The position numbers and the translations under genes are program-made. From an uncultured Lachnospiraceae bacterium (GTDB taxonomy: Bacteria > Bacillota_A > Clostridia > Lachnospirales > Lachnospiraceae): a DNA stretch of 9,779 nucleotides. Location: positions 1 through 9,779 of the forward strand of contig USDU01000079.1 of assembly GCA_900553635.1 (NCBI GenBank), given 5' to 3'. Shown piece by piece: positions 1 to 5,405 of the stretch. The notes under the pieces are model-generated. The model worked only from the letters and a program-made list of their open reading frames with translations, did no database searches and had not been told where the DNA came from. Numbering within the stretch: the first letter of the stretch is position 1; every line of letters starts with the position of its first letter.

Positions 1-506
1 GGATCTGTTCCTTCCTTTTTGGCATGACGATCTACAAAGTTCATTGCTTCACTACAGGTATCAAACACCCCTTCAAAATGAGAATCTGCTTCATTCATCA
101 TCTCATCCGCAATATTCGATTCCACTGAAATAATCCCATTTACACGCAAATAAGACAACGCTTCTTCCATATTTGAAATATATCTGTGGCACTCTTTTTT
201 CAAAATTTCATCCTGATTTTTCTCTGCCAGATCCCGCAATCTGTAAAATGCTTGCTTTTTCTGTTGCAGCAAAACCGGTGAAAAATAAATCAACTGCGTG
301 ATCTGTTCCACACTTAAATCTACGGTTTTCAAATACTGCCTCATGCTTGGTGACAACACAAATTCGTCTATAAATTCTCTGTACATTCCTTTTCGCTCCT
401 TCGTCTTTGTTTGAATTGAGACTCCCGCTTCTGTAATTAAAGGGAAATCTGTAAGTAATGAAAAATAAGAAACCTTTCTCCTTGGAAATTCAATTTCCGT
501 AACCAT
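1..506 (-). CDS. Unrecognised protein, C-terminus cut off by the window edge
   Basis: The frame is open from ATG at 504-506 to the window edge and gives 168 residues with no stop, so the gene continues beyond base 1. The start is supported by AAAGGAG a few bases upstream (around 512-519) and a TATAAT-type promoter further up. The visible protein is soluble and charged, with no signal peptide or membrane segment. Residues about 62-122 look largely helical (a QQKKQAFYRLRDLAEKNQDE stretch, then an EEALSYLR stretch), followed by an acidic, Met-rich part (ADEMMNEADSHFEG). I recognise no catalytic motif and assign no function. The DNA is visibly richer in A+T than the genes to its right, with A/T-ending codons, which may mean a different origin. 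The coding call is fairly sure; any role is unknown. Confidence 0.75.
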   Translation of the reverse strand, partial: MVTEIEFPRRKVSYFSLLTDFPLITEAGVSIQTKTKERKGMYREFIDEFVLSPSMRQYLKTVDLSVEQITQLIYFSPVLLQQKKQAFYRLRDLAEKNQDEILKKECHRYISNMEEALSYLRVNGIISVESNIADEMMNEADSHFEGVFDTCSEAMNFVDRHAKKEGTD

Positions 507-551
507 TTGATTCTCCTTTTATTCTTTTTTTGAATAGTTCGTTTTTGAACA

Positions 552-579
552 ATTATAACACAGAGAGCAATAAATGCAA
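552..579 (-). promoter_or_regulatory. Promoter for the left-edge gene
   Basis: Read on the minus strand, a perfect TATAAT (552-557) is preceded by TGT, an extended -10. A weak -35, TTGCAT (574-579), lies 16 bases upstream. The transcript would carry a leader of about 40 bases to the ATG at 506. The -35 touches the foot of the terminator hairpin of the preceding gene. Confidence 0.6.
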
Positions 580-620
580 GAGAAAAAGACCGGAAAAACA
601 GATTCCGATCTTTTTTCTCT
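579..620 (-). terminator. Intrinsic terminator after the anti-sigma-like gene
   Basis: Arms 579-595 and 603-620 pair almost completely (GACCGGAA against TTCCGATC with one mismatch, extended by A/T pairs) around a 7-base loop. On the minus strand the 3' arm runs into a T-rich TCTTTTTCTCT. It lies about 30 bases past the stop of the gene ending at 649. The A and T tracts on both sides could let it act in either direction, but only the minus-strand gene needs it. Confidence 0.75.
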
Positions 621-648
621 CATATCCAAATCTTTACTTATAACTATT

Positions 649-2085
649 TTACTTCCGGATATCTACCATCCATCCATTTTCCAGCGCGCTCTGCGCTTCG
701 CCTGTGCCGTCCAGGTTCAGATACATTTCGCCAAGCTTGTCTGCAGGAACCGCAAACGCTTCGTGAACGGTGACCGTCTCGCCGGGTTTCAGCGTATCAA
801 TGTAATTGTTCCCCCGCTCGCCGCCGCGAACATCGTAGGCGCCTACTTCAGCCGTCAGCATCAGGCCTTCCTCCACGACATAGTCCCACTCATCGCCTGC
901 AGCGGGTGTTTCCAGTTCCCGATGCCATACGCTCGCCCGGTCGCCTTTGGTCTCCAGAAGCTGGATTGAACCGTTGTACATGATATCGGTCAGTATGTCG
1001 CTTCCTGTATTGGTATATTCGACGGTCACATAGATCAGCTTATTTTCGGATTTTTCCGTCTTTACTACCTGATCCAGGGTATCGACACCGTCTCCTTCCC
1101 GGATATAGGAAATGGTGCTGCTCTTCAGGTTTCCATTTGCGTCAAAGGCAGTGGCTGCGTCCGCGTCCAGCATGCCCTCCGGCAGGATGCTCTGATTGTC
1201 GGCCGTCTGTACATCGGTTACTTTTGCGGTCAGGCCAGGCAGCTTCTCCAAACCATTGTTTTCCATATCCATGGCCGTGCCGATACGCTCTGCTTTTTCC
1301 AGCAGCTTTTTGGAAAAGGTCATTCCTACCGAATCCGTACTTTCCTCTGCCAGGGCATTCGCTTTCTCTGCTTCCAGATAGCTGCTCCAGTTGTAGCAGA
1401 GCAGCACATCGTCCCCGGTGGTCTCCTCTGTCGGCATTACGGTTACGCCCTGAGCGATTTTCAGGGCTTCTTCTTTTGATACATCAGAGCTTATCAGCAT
1501 TTCCAGTACCAGATGCTCCTCCGGGTAGGCCACATACAAACTCTGATTGTAAGCGTCCAGCGCCTTTTTCAGGTAGACGCCGTTGCGGCCGTTCACCTTC
1601 AGCTCTTCTTTTTCCACCACGTTATAGTTCAACACTTCAAAGGAGGTATCTCCGGTATCCATGTAATAGCAGCCAATGGTCACTCCGCCCCGGCCATCCC
1701 GGTAGTTGTATTTGCCCTCTTCCGTCTGTACCATGCCGTCGGGCAGATAGGAAGCCTGCACCTTCACATAGTGCTCTGAATCTGCAGATGCCACCGTGCC
1801 GTCCTGCGCGCCGTCCTGACGCTCCAGCTTCGTCTCGTAAGCATATTTACCCACCCGGTTATTTTTCAAGCCATAGAGAACCCCTGCAAATACTGTAGTA
1901 CCAAGGGCCAGTGTGGCCGCTGCCACAGCGATGGCCAGCCGTTTCTTTGAAATATGGCGTCCGGTTTTTCGATTTCCGGGAAGCATATCCGGTTTTGCCA
2001 GCTGCTTTTCTACCTCCTGTTCGATCATCTGCCGCATCTCCTCCGGCATTTTGGGAAAATCACGGTTCATATTTTCTAATTTCAT
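649..2085 (-). CDS. Membrane-anchored anti-sigma/sensor-like protein (DUF4179-type)
   Basis: A 478-residue protein with a short charged cytoplasmic N-terminus (1-48, KMPEEMRQMIEQEVEKQL), one membrane helix at about 49-71 (AIAVAAATLALGTTVFAGVL) after a KKR stop, and a long extracytoplasmic part. Residues about 165-216 (NGRNGVYLKK, YVAYPEEHLVLEML, SKEEALKIAQGV) resemble DUF4367-like modules. Residues about 345-460 resemble DUF4352-like immunoglobulin folds (LIYVTVEYTNTG, LKPGETVTVHEAFAVP). It lies 53 bases after an ECF sigma gene in the same direction, the usual arrangement for a sigma/anti-sigma pair, so the inferred job is to hold the sigma factor at the membrane and release it on an outside signal. 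No HxxxCxxC zinc anti-sigma motif is present. The start at 2085 has GGAGCAGGGT just upstream. Sigma binding is inference; domain names are from memory of family patterns. Confidence 0.8.
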   Translation of the reverse strand: MKLENMNRDFPKMPEEMRQMIEQEVEKQLAKPDMLPGNRKTGRHISKKRLAIAVAAATLALGTTVFAGVLYGLKNNRVGKYAYETKLERQDGAQDGTVASADSEHYVKVQASYLPDGMVQTEEGKYNYRDGRGGVTIGCYYMDTGDTSFEVLNYNVVEKEELKVNGRNGVYLKKALDAYNQSLYVAYPEEHLVLEMLISSDVSKEEALKIAQGVTVMPTEETTGDDVLLCYNWSSYLEAEKANALAEESTDSVGMTFSKKLLEKAERIGTAMDMENNGLEKLPGLTAKVTDVQTADNQSILPEGMLDADAATAFDANGNLKSSTISYIREGDGVDTLDQVVKTEKSENKLIYVTVEYTNTGSDILTDIMYNGSIQLLETKGDRASVWHRELETPAAGDEWDYVVEEGLMLTAEVGAYDVRGGERGNNYIDTLKPGETVTVHEAFAVPADKLGEMYLNLDGTGEAQSALENGWMVDIRK

Positions 2086-2138
2086 ACCCTGCTCCGTCCT
2101 TTTCTTTTTACTAAAATTTGTTCTACATTACATTCCTT

Positions 2139-2615
2139 TTACTGCGCTGCCCGCTCGGCCAGTTCGTTTCTAAGCCGCTGTCTGGCCCGGGCCAGCCGAT
2201 TTTTCACGGCGCTTTCTGTGGTCTTCATCATAGTCGCAATCTCCCGCACGCTGTACCCCTCCAGATAGTAGAGAGTCACGCTTAACCGCATCTCCTCCGG
2301 CAGCCGGTAAATGGCCTCATAAAGATCCGAATAATCCTTCTGCTCCTCCGCCTTTTCCTCCTGTCGGTAATCCTCCAGGGATACGACGCGCTTTTCCTTC
2401 CGCATGACGCTGTAGCATTCATTGAGCAGAATCCGCATGAGCCAGGTTTTCGCATAAGCGTCCTTTTTCAATGTATCTAATTTGGAAAATGCCTTTACAA
2501 TGGCCTCCTGAATGGCGTCGGCGCAGTCCGCGTCGCTGTATAACAGGGTCTTGGCCACATGATACATGGCGTCCTCCGATGCCATGATCAATTCTCCCAA
2601 TTCTTCTTTTTTCAT
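2139..2615 (-). CDS. ECF-type RNA polymerase sigma factor (sigma-70 family)
   Basis: A 158-residue protein, the usual ECF length. Region 2 covers about residues 12-74 (DADCADAIQEAIVKAFSKL, then AKTWLMRILLNECYSV, the -10 binding part). A Lys/Glu-rich linker runs 75-100. Region 4 covers about 103-152 with the helix-turn-helix YSVREIATMMKTTESAVKNR and LARARQRLR. The start is set at 2615 because GGAAGGAAACA lies directly before that ATG; a longer reading from GTG at 2729 adds 38 residues unlike any sigma N-terminus and has no ribosome binding site. It directs RNA polymerase to a small regulon, probably controlled by the membrane protein encoded next. Family call is firm; the signal and regulon cannot be read from sequence. 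Confidence 0.92.
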   Translation of the reverse strand: MKKEELGELIMASEDAMYHVAKTLLYSDADCADAIQEAIVKAFSKLDTLKKDAYAKTWLMRILLNECYSVMRKEKRVVSLEDYRQEEKAEEQKDYSDLYEAIYRLPEEMRLSVTLYYLEGYSVREIATMMKTTESAVKNRLARARQRLRNELAERAAQ

Positions 2616-2703
2616 TGTTTCCTTCCCGCCGGCTTTGGTTATTTGCTTGCGCGCTGCATTTGCTTTACATAGATTAGATGCATGGGAACAGGGTTTGGTC
2701 GCA

Positions 2704-2727
2704 TACGTCCGGAAAAAATTTATTTCC
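2704..2727 (-). promoter_or_regulatory. Possible autoregulatory ECF promoter of the sigma gene
   Basis: On the minus strand GGAAA (2723-2727) is followed after 15 bases by CGTA (2704-2707), the general layout of ECF-dependent promoters (GGAAC-type -35, CGTC/CGTA -10). It lies about 90 bases before the sigma start. A TATAAT (2733-2738) lies just upstream but has no recognisable TTGACA at 16-18 bases. Both are short motifs in AT-rich DNA, so this is weak. Confidence 0.25.
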
Positions 2728-2863
2728 ACTGTATTATATTAAAAAACGACTGTCCGGATCCTACAGCAGATCCATTCAGCCGCTTTTATTATTTCACTTT
2801 CTATTTTCCAAAACAGTCCCCTGCCTTAGCCGCCATAATCACTGTTGACCTTATATCGGATCC

Positions 2864-3013
2864 TCAGGAACATGCACATCTTATCTCCCCGGTAATAGAA
2901 ATCGTAGGTGGGGCTATGGATAGTTCGTCAATTCTATTATACCTTTCATATTTATTTTCCAAAGGATAATATGTAGCATGTAAAAGTAATTTGTTATAAT
3001 TTTTTCTTGACAT
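2864..3013 (-). CDS. Doubtful 49-residue small ORF
   Basis: ATG at 3011-3013 is preceded by AAAAAGGGATTCAA, a usable ribosome binding site, and the frame runs 49 codons to TGA at 2864. The peptide is rich in Lys, Asn and Tyr (starts MSRKNYNKLLL, contains YYPLENKYERYNRID, ends with two Cys). Against it: the start and its binding site fall inside the spacer of the opposing consensus promoter, no convincing minus-strand -35/-10 pair lies upstream, and the family is unknown to me. It may be chance, a remnant, or a small gene. Confidence 0.2.
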   Translation of the reverse strand: MSRKNYNKLLLHATYYPLENKYERYNRIDELSIAPPTISITGEIRCACS

Positions 3014-3036
3014 TTGAATCCCTTTTTCCGTATAAT
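3007..3036 (+). promoter_or_regulatory. Consensus sigma-A promoter of the DUF2798 gene
   Basis: A perfect TTGACA (3007-3012) and a perfect TATAAT (3031-3036) are separated by 18 bases. Transcription should begin near 3043, leaving a leader of about 125 bases before the ATG at 3168. This is the best-matching promoter in the window. Confidence 0.8.
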
Positions 3037-3088
3037 AAGCGGCGGACAATTTCACAGAACAAATCAGAACTGGTATAGAATTGGAAAC

Positions 3089-3136
3089 GACACAAGCGCT
3101 TCGCTCTTGATAACGAACAACACGTGTGTCTTTTTT
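3089..3136 (+). promoter_or_regulatory. Terminator-like hairpin in the DUF2798 leader (possible attenuator)
   Basis: GACACA (3089-3094) pairs with TGTGTC (3125-3130), extended by CG/CG after a 2-base bulge, and is followed directly by six T (3131-3136). A smaller hairpin, AAGCG-CTT-CGCTCTT (about 3094-3108), would compete with it. An 8-bp palindrome, ACACGTGT (3120-3127), overlaps the 3' arm and could instead be a repressor operator. The element sits downstream of the promoter and 31 bases before the start codon, so it could decide whether transcription reaches the gene. The outer loop is long, so stability is uncertain. Confidence 0.4.
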
Positions 3137-3167
3137 ATACCCATTTTTCGAAAAGGAGAACAATTTT

Positions 3168-3626
3168 ATGCCAAAAACAAAATTTCAAAATGTCATTTTC
3201 ACTCTTATGATGGCTTTCCTCATGGTCTATGCCATGATCTGCTACAACATTTCCCTGAATATCGGAGAAATGAGCAATCAGGTCTTTCTGATGGCTTTTC
3301 ATGAAATGGTCATCATGTGGCCGATAGCTTTTATCCTGGAGTTCTTTGTGGTTGATAACCTGGCTCACAAGCTCGCTTTCCGCATGGTAACGCCGCAGGA
3401 TCGCCCGATCGTTATCACGCTGGCTATCTCTGTCATGATTATCTGCATCATGTGTCCGGTCATGAGTCTGATTGCAACCCTGCTGTTCAAAAACGCCGGC
3501 TCTCAGTTTATTGCTGTCTGGCTGCAGACCACTTTCATGAATTTCCCGGTAGCTTTCTTCTGGCAGCTGATGTACTGCGGACCGTTTATCCGACTGATTT
3601 TCCGGAAAATGTTTCCGGAGAAATAA
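3168..3626 (+). CDS. Small integral membrane protein, DUF2798 type
   Basis: A 152-residue, very hydrophobic protein with about four membrane helices: roughly 8-30 (VIFTLMMAFLMVYAMICYN), 43-63 (MVIMWPIAFILEFFVV), 80-106 and 118-145. The repeated pattern of a helix pair followed by a short basic loop with a Pro (FRMVTPQDRP, then FIRLIFRKMFPEK) and the FMNFPVAFFWQL part match what I recall of DUF2798 proteins, whose function is not established. Start at 3168 is chosen because AAGGAG lies at 3153-3158; the in-frame upstream start at 3126 lacks a binding site. It is the only plus-strand gene, has its own strong promoter and long leader, and is closed by a hairpin at 3673-3724. Its expression appears separately controlled; substrate unknown. 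Confidence 0.82.
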   Translation: MPKTKFQNVIFTLMMAFLMVYAMICYNISLNIGEMSNQVFLMAFHEMVIMWPIAFILEFFVVDNLAHKLAFRMVTPQDRPIVITLAISVMIICIMCPVMSLIATLLFKNAGSQFIAVWLQTTFMNFPVAFFWQLMYCGPFIRLIFRKMFPEK

Positions 3627-3672
3627 GTGATATTGAATGGGATTCCAAAGGATTTTCCCCTTGCATAAAATC

Positions 3673-3724
3673 GTCTGTATCTGCACCATTTCTGAGAAAC
3701 AGTTGCAAATACAGACTATTTTTT
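3673..3724 (+). terminator. Intrinsic terminator of the DUF2798 gene
   Basis: GTCTGTATCTGCA (3673-3685) pairs with TGCAAATACAGAC (3704-3716) at 12 of 13 positions, and TATTTTTT follows (3717-3724). The gene and metY converge here. Read on the minus strand the hairpin is followed by a poorer GATTTTATG, so it may also end metY, less efficiently. Confidence 0.85.
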
Positions 3725-3747
3725 CACAAAAATTGAATTCTATTGCA

Positions 3748-5028
3748 TTAAATCGCATCCAGCGCCTGGGCGATATCCGCAATCAGATCCTTCTTATCCT
3801 CCAGTCCGCAGGAAATCCGGATGAGCCCGGCCGGAACCCCGGCAGCGGCCAGCTGCTCATCGTTCATCTGTCTGTGGGTGGATGTGGCCGGATTCAGGCA
3901 GCAGGTGCGAGCGTCCGCCACATGGGTCTCAATGGCCGCCAGCTTCAGGTTCTTCATGAATTTTTCCGCCGCTTTTCTTCCGCCCTTCAGCTCGAAGGAA
4001 ACCACGCCGCAGCCGCCGTTGGGCAGATATTTCTTCGCCAGTTCATAATATTTGTTGGAGGGCAGCGTCGGATAATTGACGAACTCTACCTTCTCATGCT
4101 GCTCCAGAAATTCCGCTACAGCCTGGCCGTTTTCCACATGGCGGGGCATCCGCACATGCAGGGACTCCAGACCCAGATTCAGGATAAAGGCGTTCTGGGG
4201 AGACTGGACACAGCCCAGATCCCGCATGAGCTGGGAGGTACATTTCGTGATAAAGGCTCCCTCTTTACCGAATTTCTCTGCATAAGTGATACCATGATAG
4301 GATTCGTCCGGCGTACAGAGCCCGGGAAACTTGTCTGCATGGGCCATCCAGTCAAACTTACCGCTGTCGATAATGGCTCCGCCCAGAGCCGCGCCGTGGC
4401 CGTCCATATATTTGGTGGTGGAATGGGTGACAATGTCAGCGCCCCACGCAAAAGGCCGCAGATTTACCGGCGTCGGGAAGGTATTGTCCACGATGAGCGG
4501 TACGCCGTGGGCGTGGGCCGCCTTTGCGAATTTTTCGATATCCAGTACCGTCAGGGCCGGATTGGCAATGGACTCTCCGAATACAGCCCGGGTATTATCC
4601 TGAAATGCCGCATTCAGTTCTTCCTCTGTGCAGTCCGGAGCCACGAAGGTGGATTCCACACCCATTTTCTTCAGGGTCACGTCAATCAGGTTATAGGTAC
4701 CGCCGTAGATGGAGGAAGACGCCACGATATGGCTGCCTGCCTCGCAGATATTAAACAGAGCGAAGAAGTTCGCCGCCTGTCCGGATGAGGTCAGCATACC
4801 TGCCGTACCGCCCTCCAGGGCCGTGATCTTCGCTGCCACATAATCATTGGTAGGGTTCTGCAGTCTGGAATAGAAATAGCCTTCCGCTTCCAGATCAAAA
4901 AGCTTTCCCATATCCTCGCTGGTGTCATACTTATAAGTGGTAGACTGAATAATCGGAATCTGTCTCGGTTCTCCGTTTCCCGGTGTGTAACCGGCCTGTA
5001 CGCATTTGGTGTTTAATGAATAATCCAT
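3748..5028 (-). CDS. metY: O-acetylhomoserine sulfhydrylase (homocysteine synthase)
   Basis: A 426-residue, full-length PLP enzyme of the Cys/Met metabolism family. It makes homocysteine from O-acetylhomoserine and sulfide in the cytosol, the direct sulfhydrylation route to methionine. Visible landmarks are YSRLQNPT (53-60, cofactor phosphate contact from the partner subunit), SSGQAAN (81-87), the cofactor-ring Asp in VDNTF (D181), the Schiff-base Lys in HSTTKYMDGHG (K206), NPATSTHRQM (379-388), and RISCGLE with the carboxylate-binding Arg (R404). The long insert around 225-260 (DWMAHADKFPGLCTPDESYHG) separates MetY from the shorter MetB/MetC enzymes. The start at 5028 has GGAG six bases upstream. 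The gene stands alone, and I see no SAM riboswitch or T-box in the 88 bases before it. Minor alternative: a related sulfhydrylase acting on another O-acyl substrate. Confidence 0.95.
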   Translation of the reverse strand: MDYSLNTKCVQAGYTPGNGEPRQIPIIQSTTYKYDTSEDMGKLFDLEAEGYFYSRLQNPTNDYVAAKITALEGGTAGMLTSSGQAANFFALFNICEAGSHIVASSSIYGGTYNLIDVTLKKMGVESTFVAPDCTEEELNAAFQDNTRAVFGESIANPALTVLDIEKFAKAAHAHGVPLIVDNTFPTPVNLRPFAWGADIVTHSTTKYMDGHGAALGGAIIDSGKFDWMAHADKFPGLCTPDESYHGITYAEKFGKEGAFITKCTSQLMRDLGCVQSPQNAFILNLGLESLHVRMPRHVENGQAVAEFLEQHEKVEFVNYPTLPSNKYYELAKKYLPNGGCGVVSFELKGGRKAAEKFMKNLKLAAIETHVADARTCCLNPATSTHRQMNDEQLAAAGVPAGLIRISCGLEDKKDLIADIAQALDAI

Positions 5029-5066
5029 GTGTATTCTCCGCCTTTACTTTCATTTTCATGGCTTCT

Positions 5067-5095
5067 ATGTTACACCTATTTTGCATACCTGTAAA
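5067..5095 (-). promoter_or_regulatory. Probable metY promoter
   Basis: On the minus strand TTTACA (5090-5095) and TAACAT (5067-5072) are spaced 17 bases apart, matching the sigma-A consensus at 5 of 6 and 4 of 6 positions. It lies between the stop of the 57-residue gene and metY, so metY could be transcribed separately or by read-through from that gene. Confidence 0.45.
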
Positions 5096-5116
5096 GATGG
5101 AGAACACATGTTTTGC

Positions 5117-5290
5117 TTATTTCTGTCGCTTTTTGATCTGCGGCGGGCGGTAATGATAGAGCTCGTTGTAGGCCTCCAACTCGTCCACATCCTTCACCCC
5201 GCTTGGAATCAGTCCCGTACAGTCCTGGGCTGATGCGGCATTGGACAGATAATCATAGGAATCAATGAGCTGCTCGTTCGGTTTTCGCAT
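5117..5290 (-). CDS. 57-residue small protein, unknown function
   Basis: A short frame from ATG (5288-5290) to TAA (5117-5119), with a near-perfect ribosome binding site CAGGAGGTTCTGCC just upstream. The peptide begins MRKPNEQLIDSYDYLSNAAS, continues AQDCTGLIPSGVKDVDELEA and ends in a basic tail after YHYRPP. It is soluble, with an acidic middle, one Cys (C24) and no membrane segment. The SYDYLSNAASAQDCTGLIP pattern is one I associate with small uncharacterised clostridial proteins, but I cannot name the family. It lies 88 bases before metY in the same direction and directly after the UvrA2-like gene's terminator. A weak promoter, TTGTCC-17 bases-TATAGA, overlaps the terminator's 3' arm. The strong binding site and clean coding pattern make it a real gene; role unknown. 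Confidence 0.78.
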   Translation of the reverse strand: MRKPNEQLIDSYDYLSNAASAQDCTGLIPSGVKDVDELEAYNELYHYRPPQIKKRQK

Positions 5291-5324
5291 GGCAGAACCT
5301 CCTGTTATCTATAAAAAAATCATG

Positions 5325-5369
5325 AAAAAGGGACAATAGCTGTATTTTCTGTGACACTGCTATTGTCCC
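5325..5369 (-). terminator. Intrinsic terminator of the TraX/UvrA2 operon
   Basis: GGGACAATAGC (5359-5369 read on the minus strand) pairs perfectly over 11 bp with GCTATTGTCCC (5330-5340) around an 18-base loop. On the minus strand the 3' arm is followed by TTTTTC. It lies 36 bases past the stop of the UvrA-like gene and separates it from the 57-residue gene. Confidence 0.9.
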
Positions 5370-5405
5370 CTGCTTTTGTATTCTTATGTCTGCCGTTTTA
5401 TGGCT

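Larger units (their letters stand above)
2616..3167. other. 552-base stretch without a secure gene
   Basis: This lies between the divergent sigma and DUF2798 genes. It holds the possible sigma promoter near 2704-2738, a doubtful 49-codon frame (2864-3013, minus), a consensus plus-strand promoter (3007-3036), and a leader with a terminator-like hairpin (3089-3136). Between about 2740 and 2860 I see no frame, repeat or structure worth naming. GGATCC occurs at about 2756 and 2857 and is probably chance. Confidence 0.6.

Noticed and set aside
1137..1898. 253-codon plus-strand frame opposite the anti-sigma-like gene
   Set aside because: A Pro/Arg/Ser-rich translation typical of an antisense shadow; the minus-strand protein has a clear membrane helix and domain patterns.
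2616..2729. N-terminal extension of the sigma factor from GTG at 2729
   Set aside because: The added 38 residues resemble no sigma N-terminus and lack a ribosome binding site, while the ATG at 2615 has one and gives the usual ECF length.
2704..2760. TCCGGA copies at about 2708 and 2753 as a repressor operator pair
   Set aside because: A 6-bp palindrome repeated once in a region with several such sites elsewhere (for example near 3601 and 3615) is too common to support an operator.
3135..3782. 215-codon minus-strand frame opposite the DUF2798 gene
   Set aside because: The product is rich in His, Asp and Gln without any domain pattern, crosses the terminator hairpin, and has no start signal; the plus-strand gene has a promoter, binding site and terminator.
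3637..4788. Long plus-strand open frame (383 codons) opposite metY
   Set aside because: It is antisense to a strongly conserved metY, its translation has no recognisable motif, and it lacks a ribosome binding site; the openness reflects codon bias on the other strand.
5029..5116. SAM riboswitch or T-box before metY
   Set aside because: The interval is only 88 bases and shows no paired stems, T-box motif or terminator/antiterminator; just a plausible promoter is visible.
5330..5369. Perfect hairpin as a mobile-element end or REP-type repeat
   Set aside because: Only one copy is seen, and its position after a stop codon with a T tract explains it fully as a terminator.
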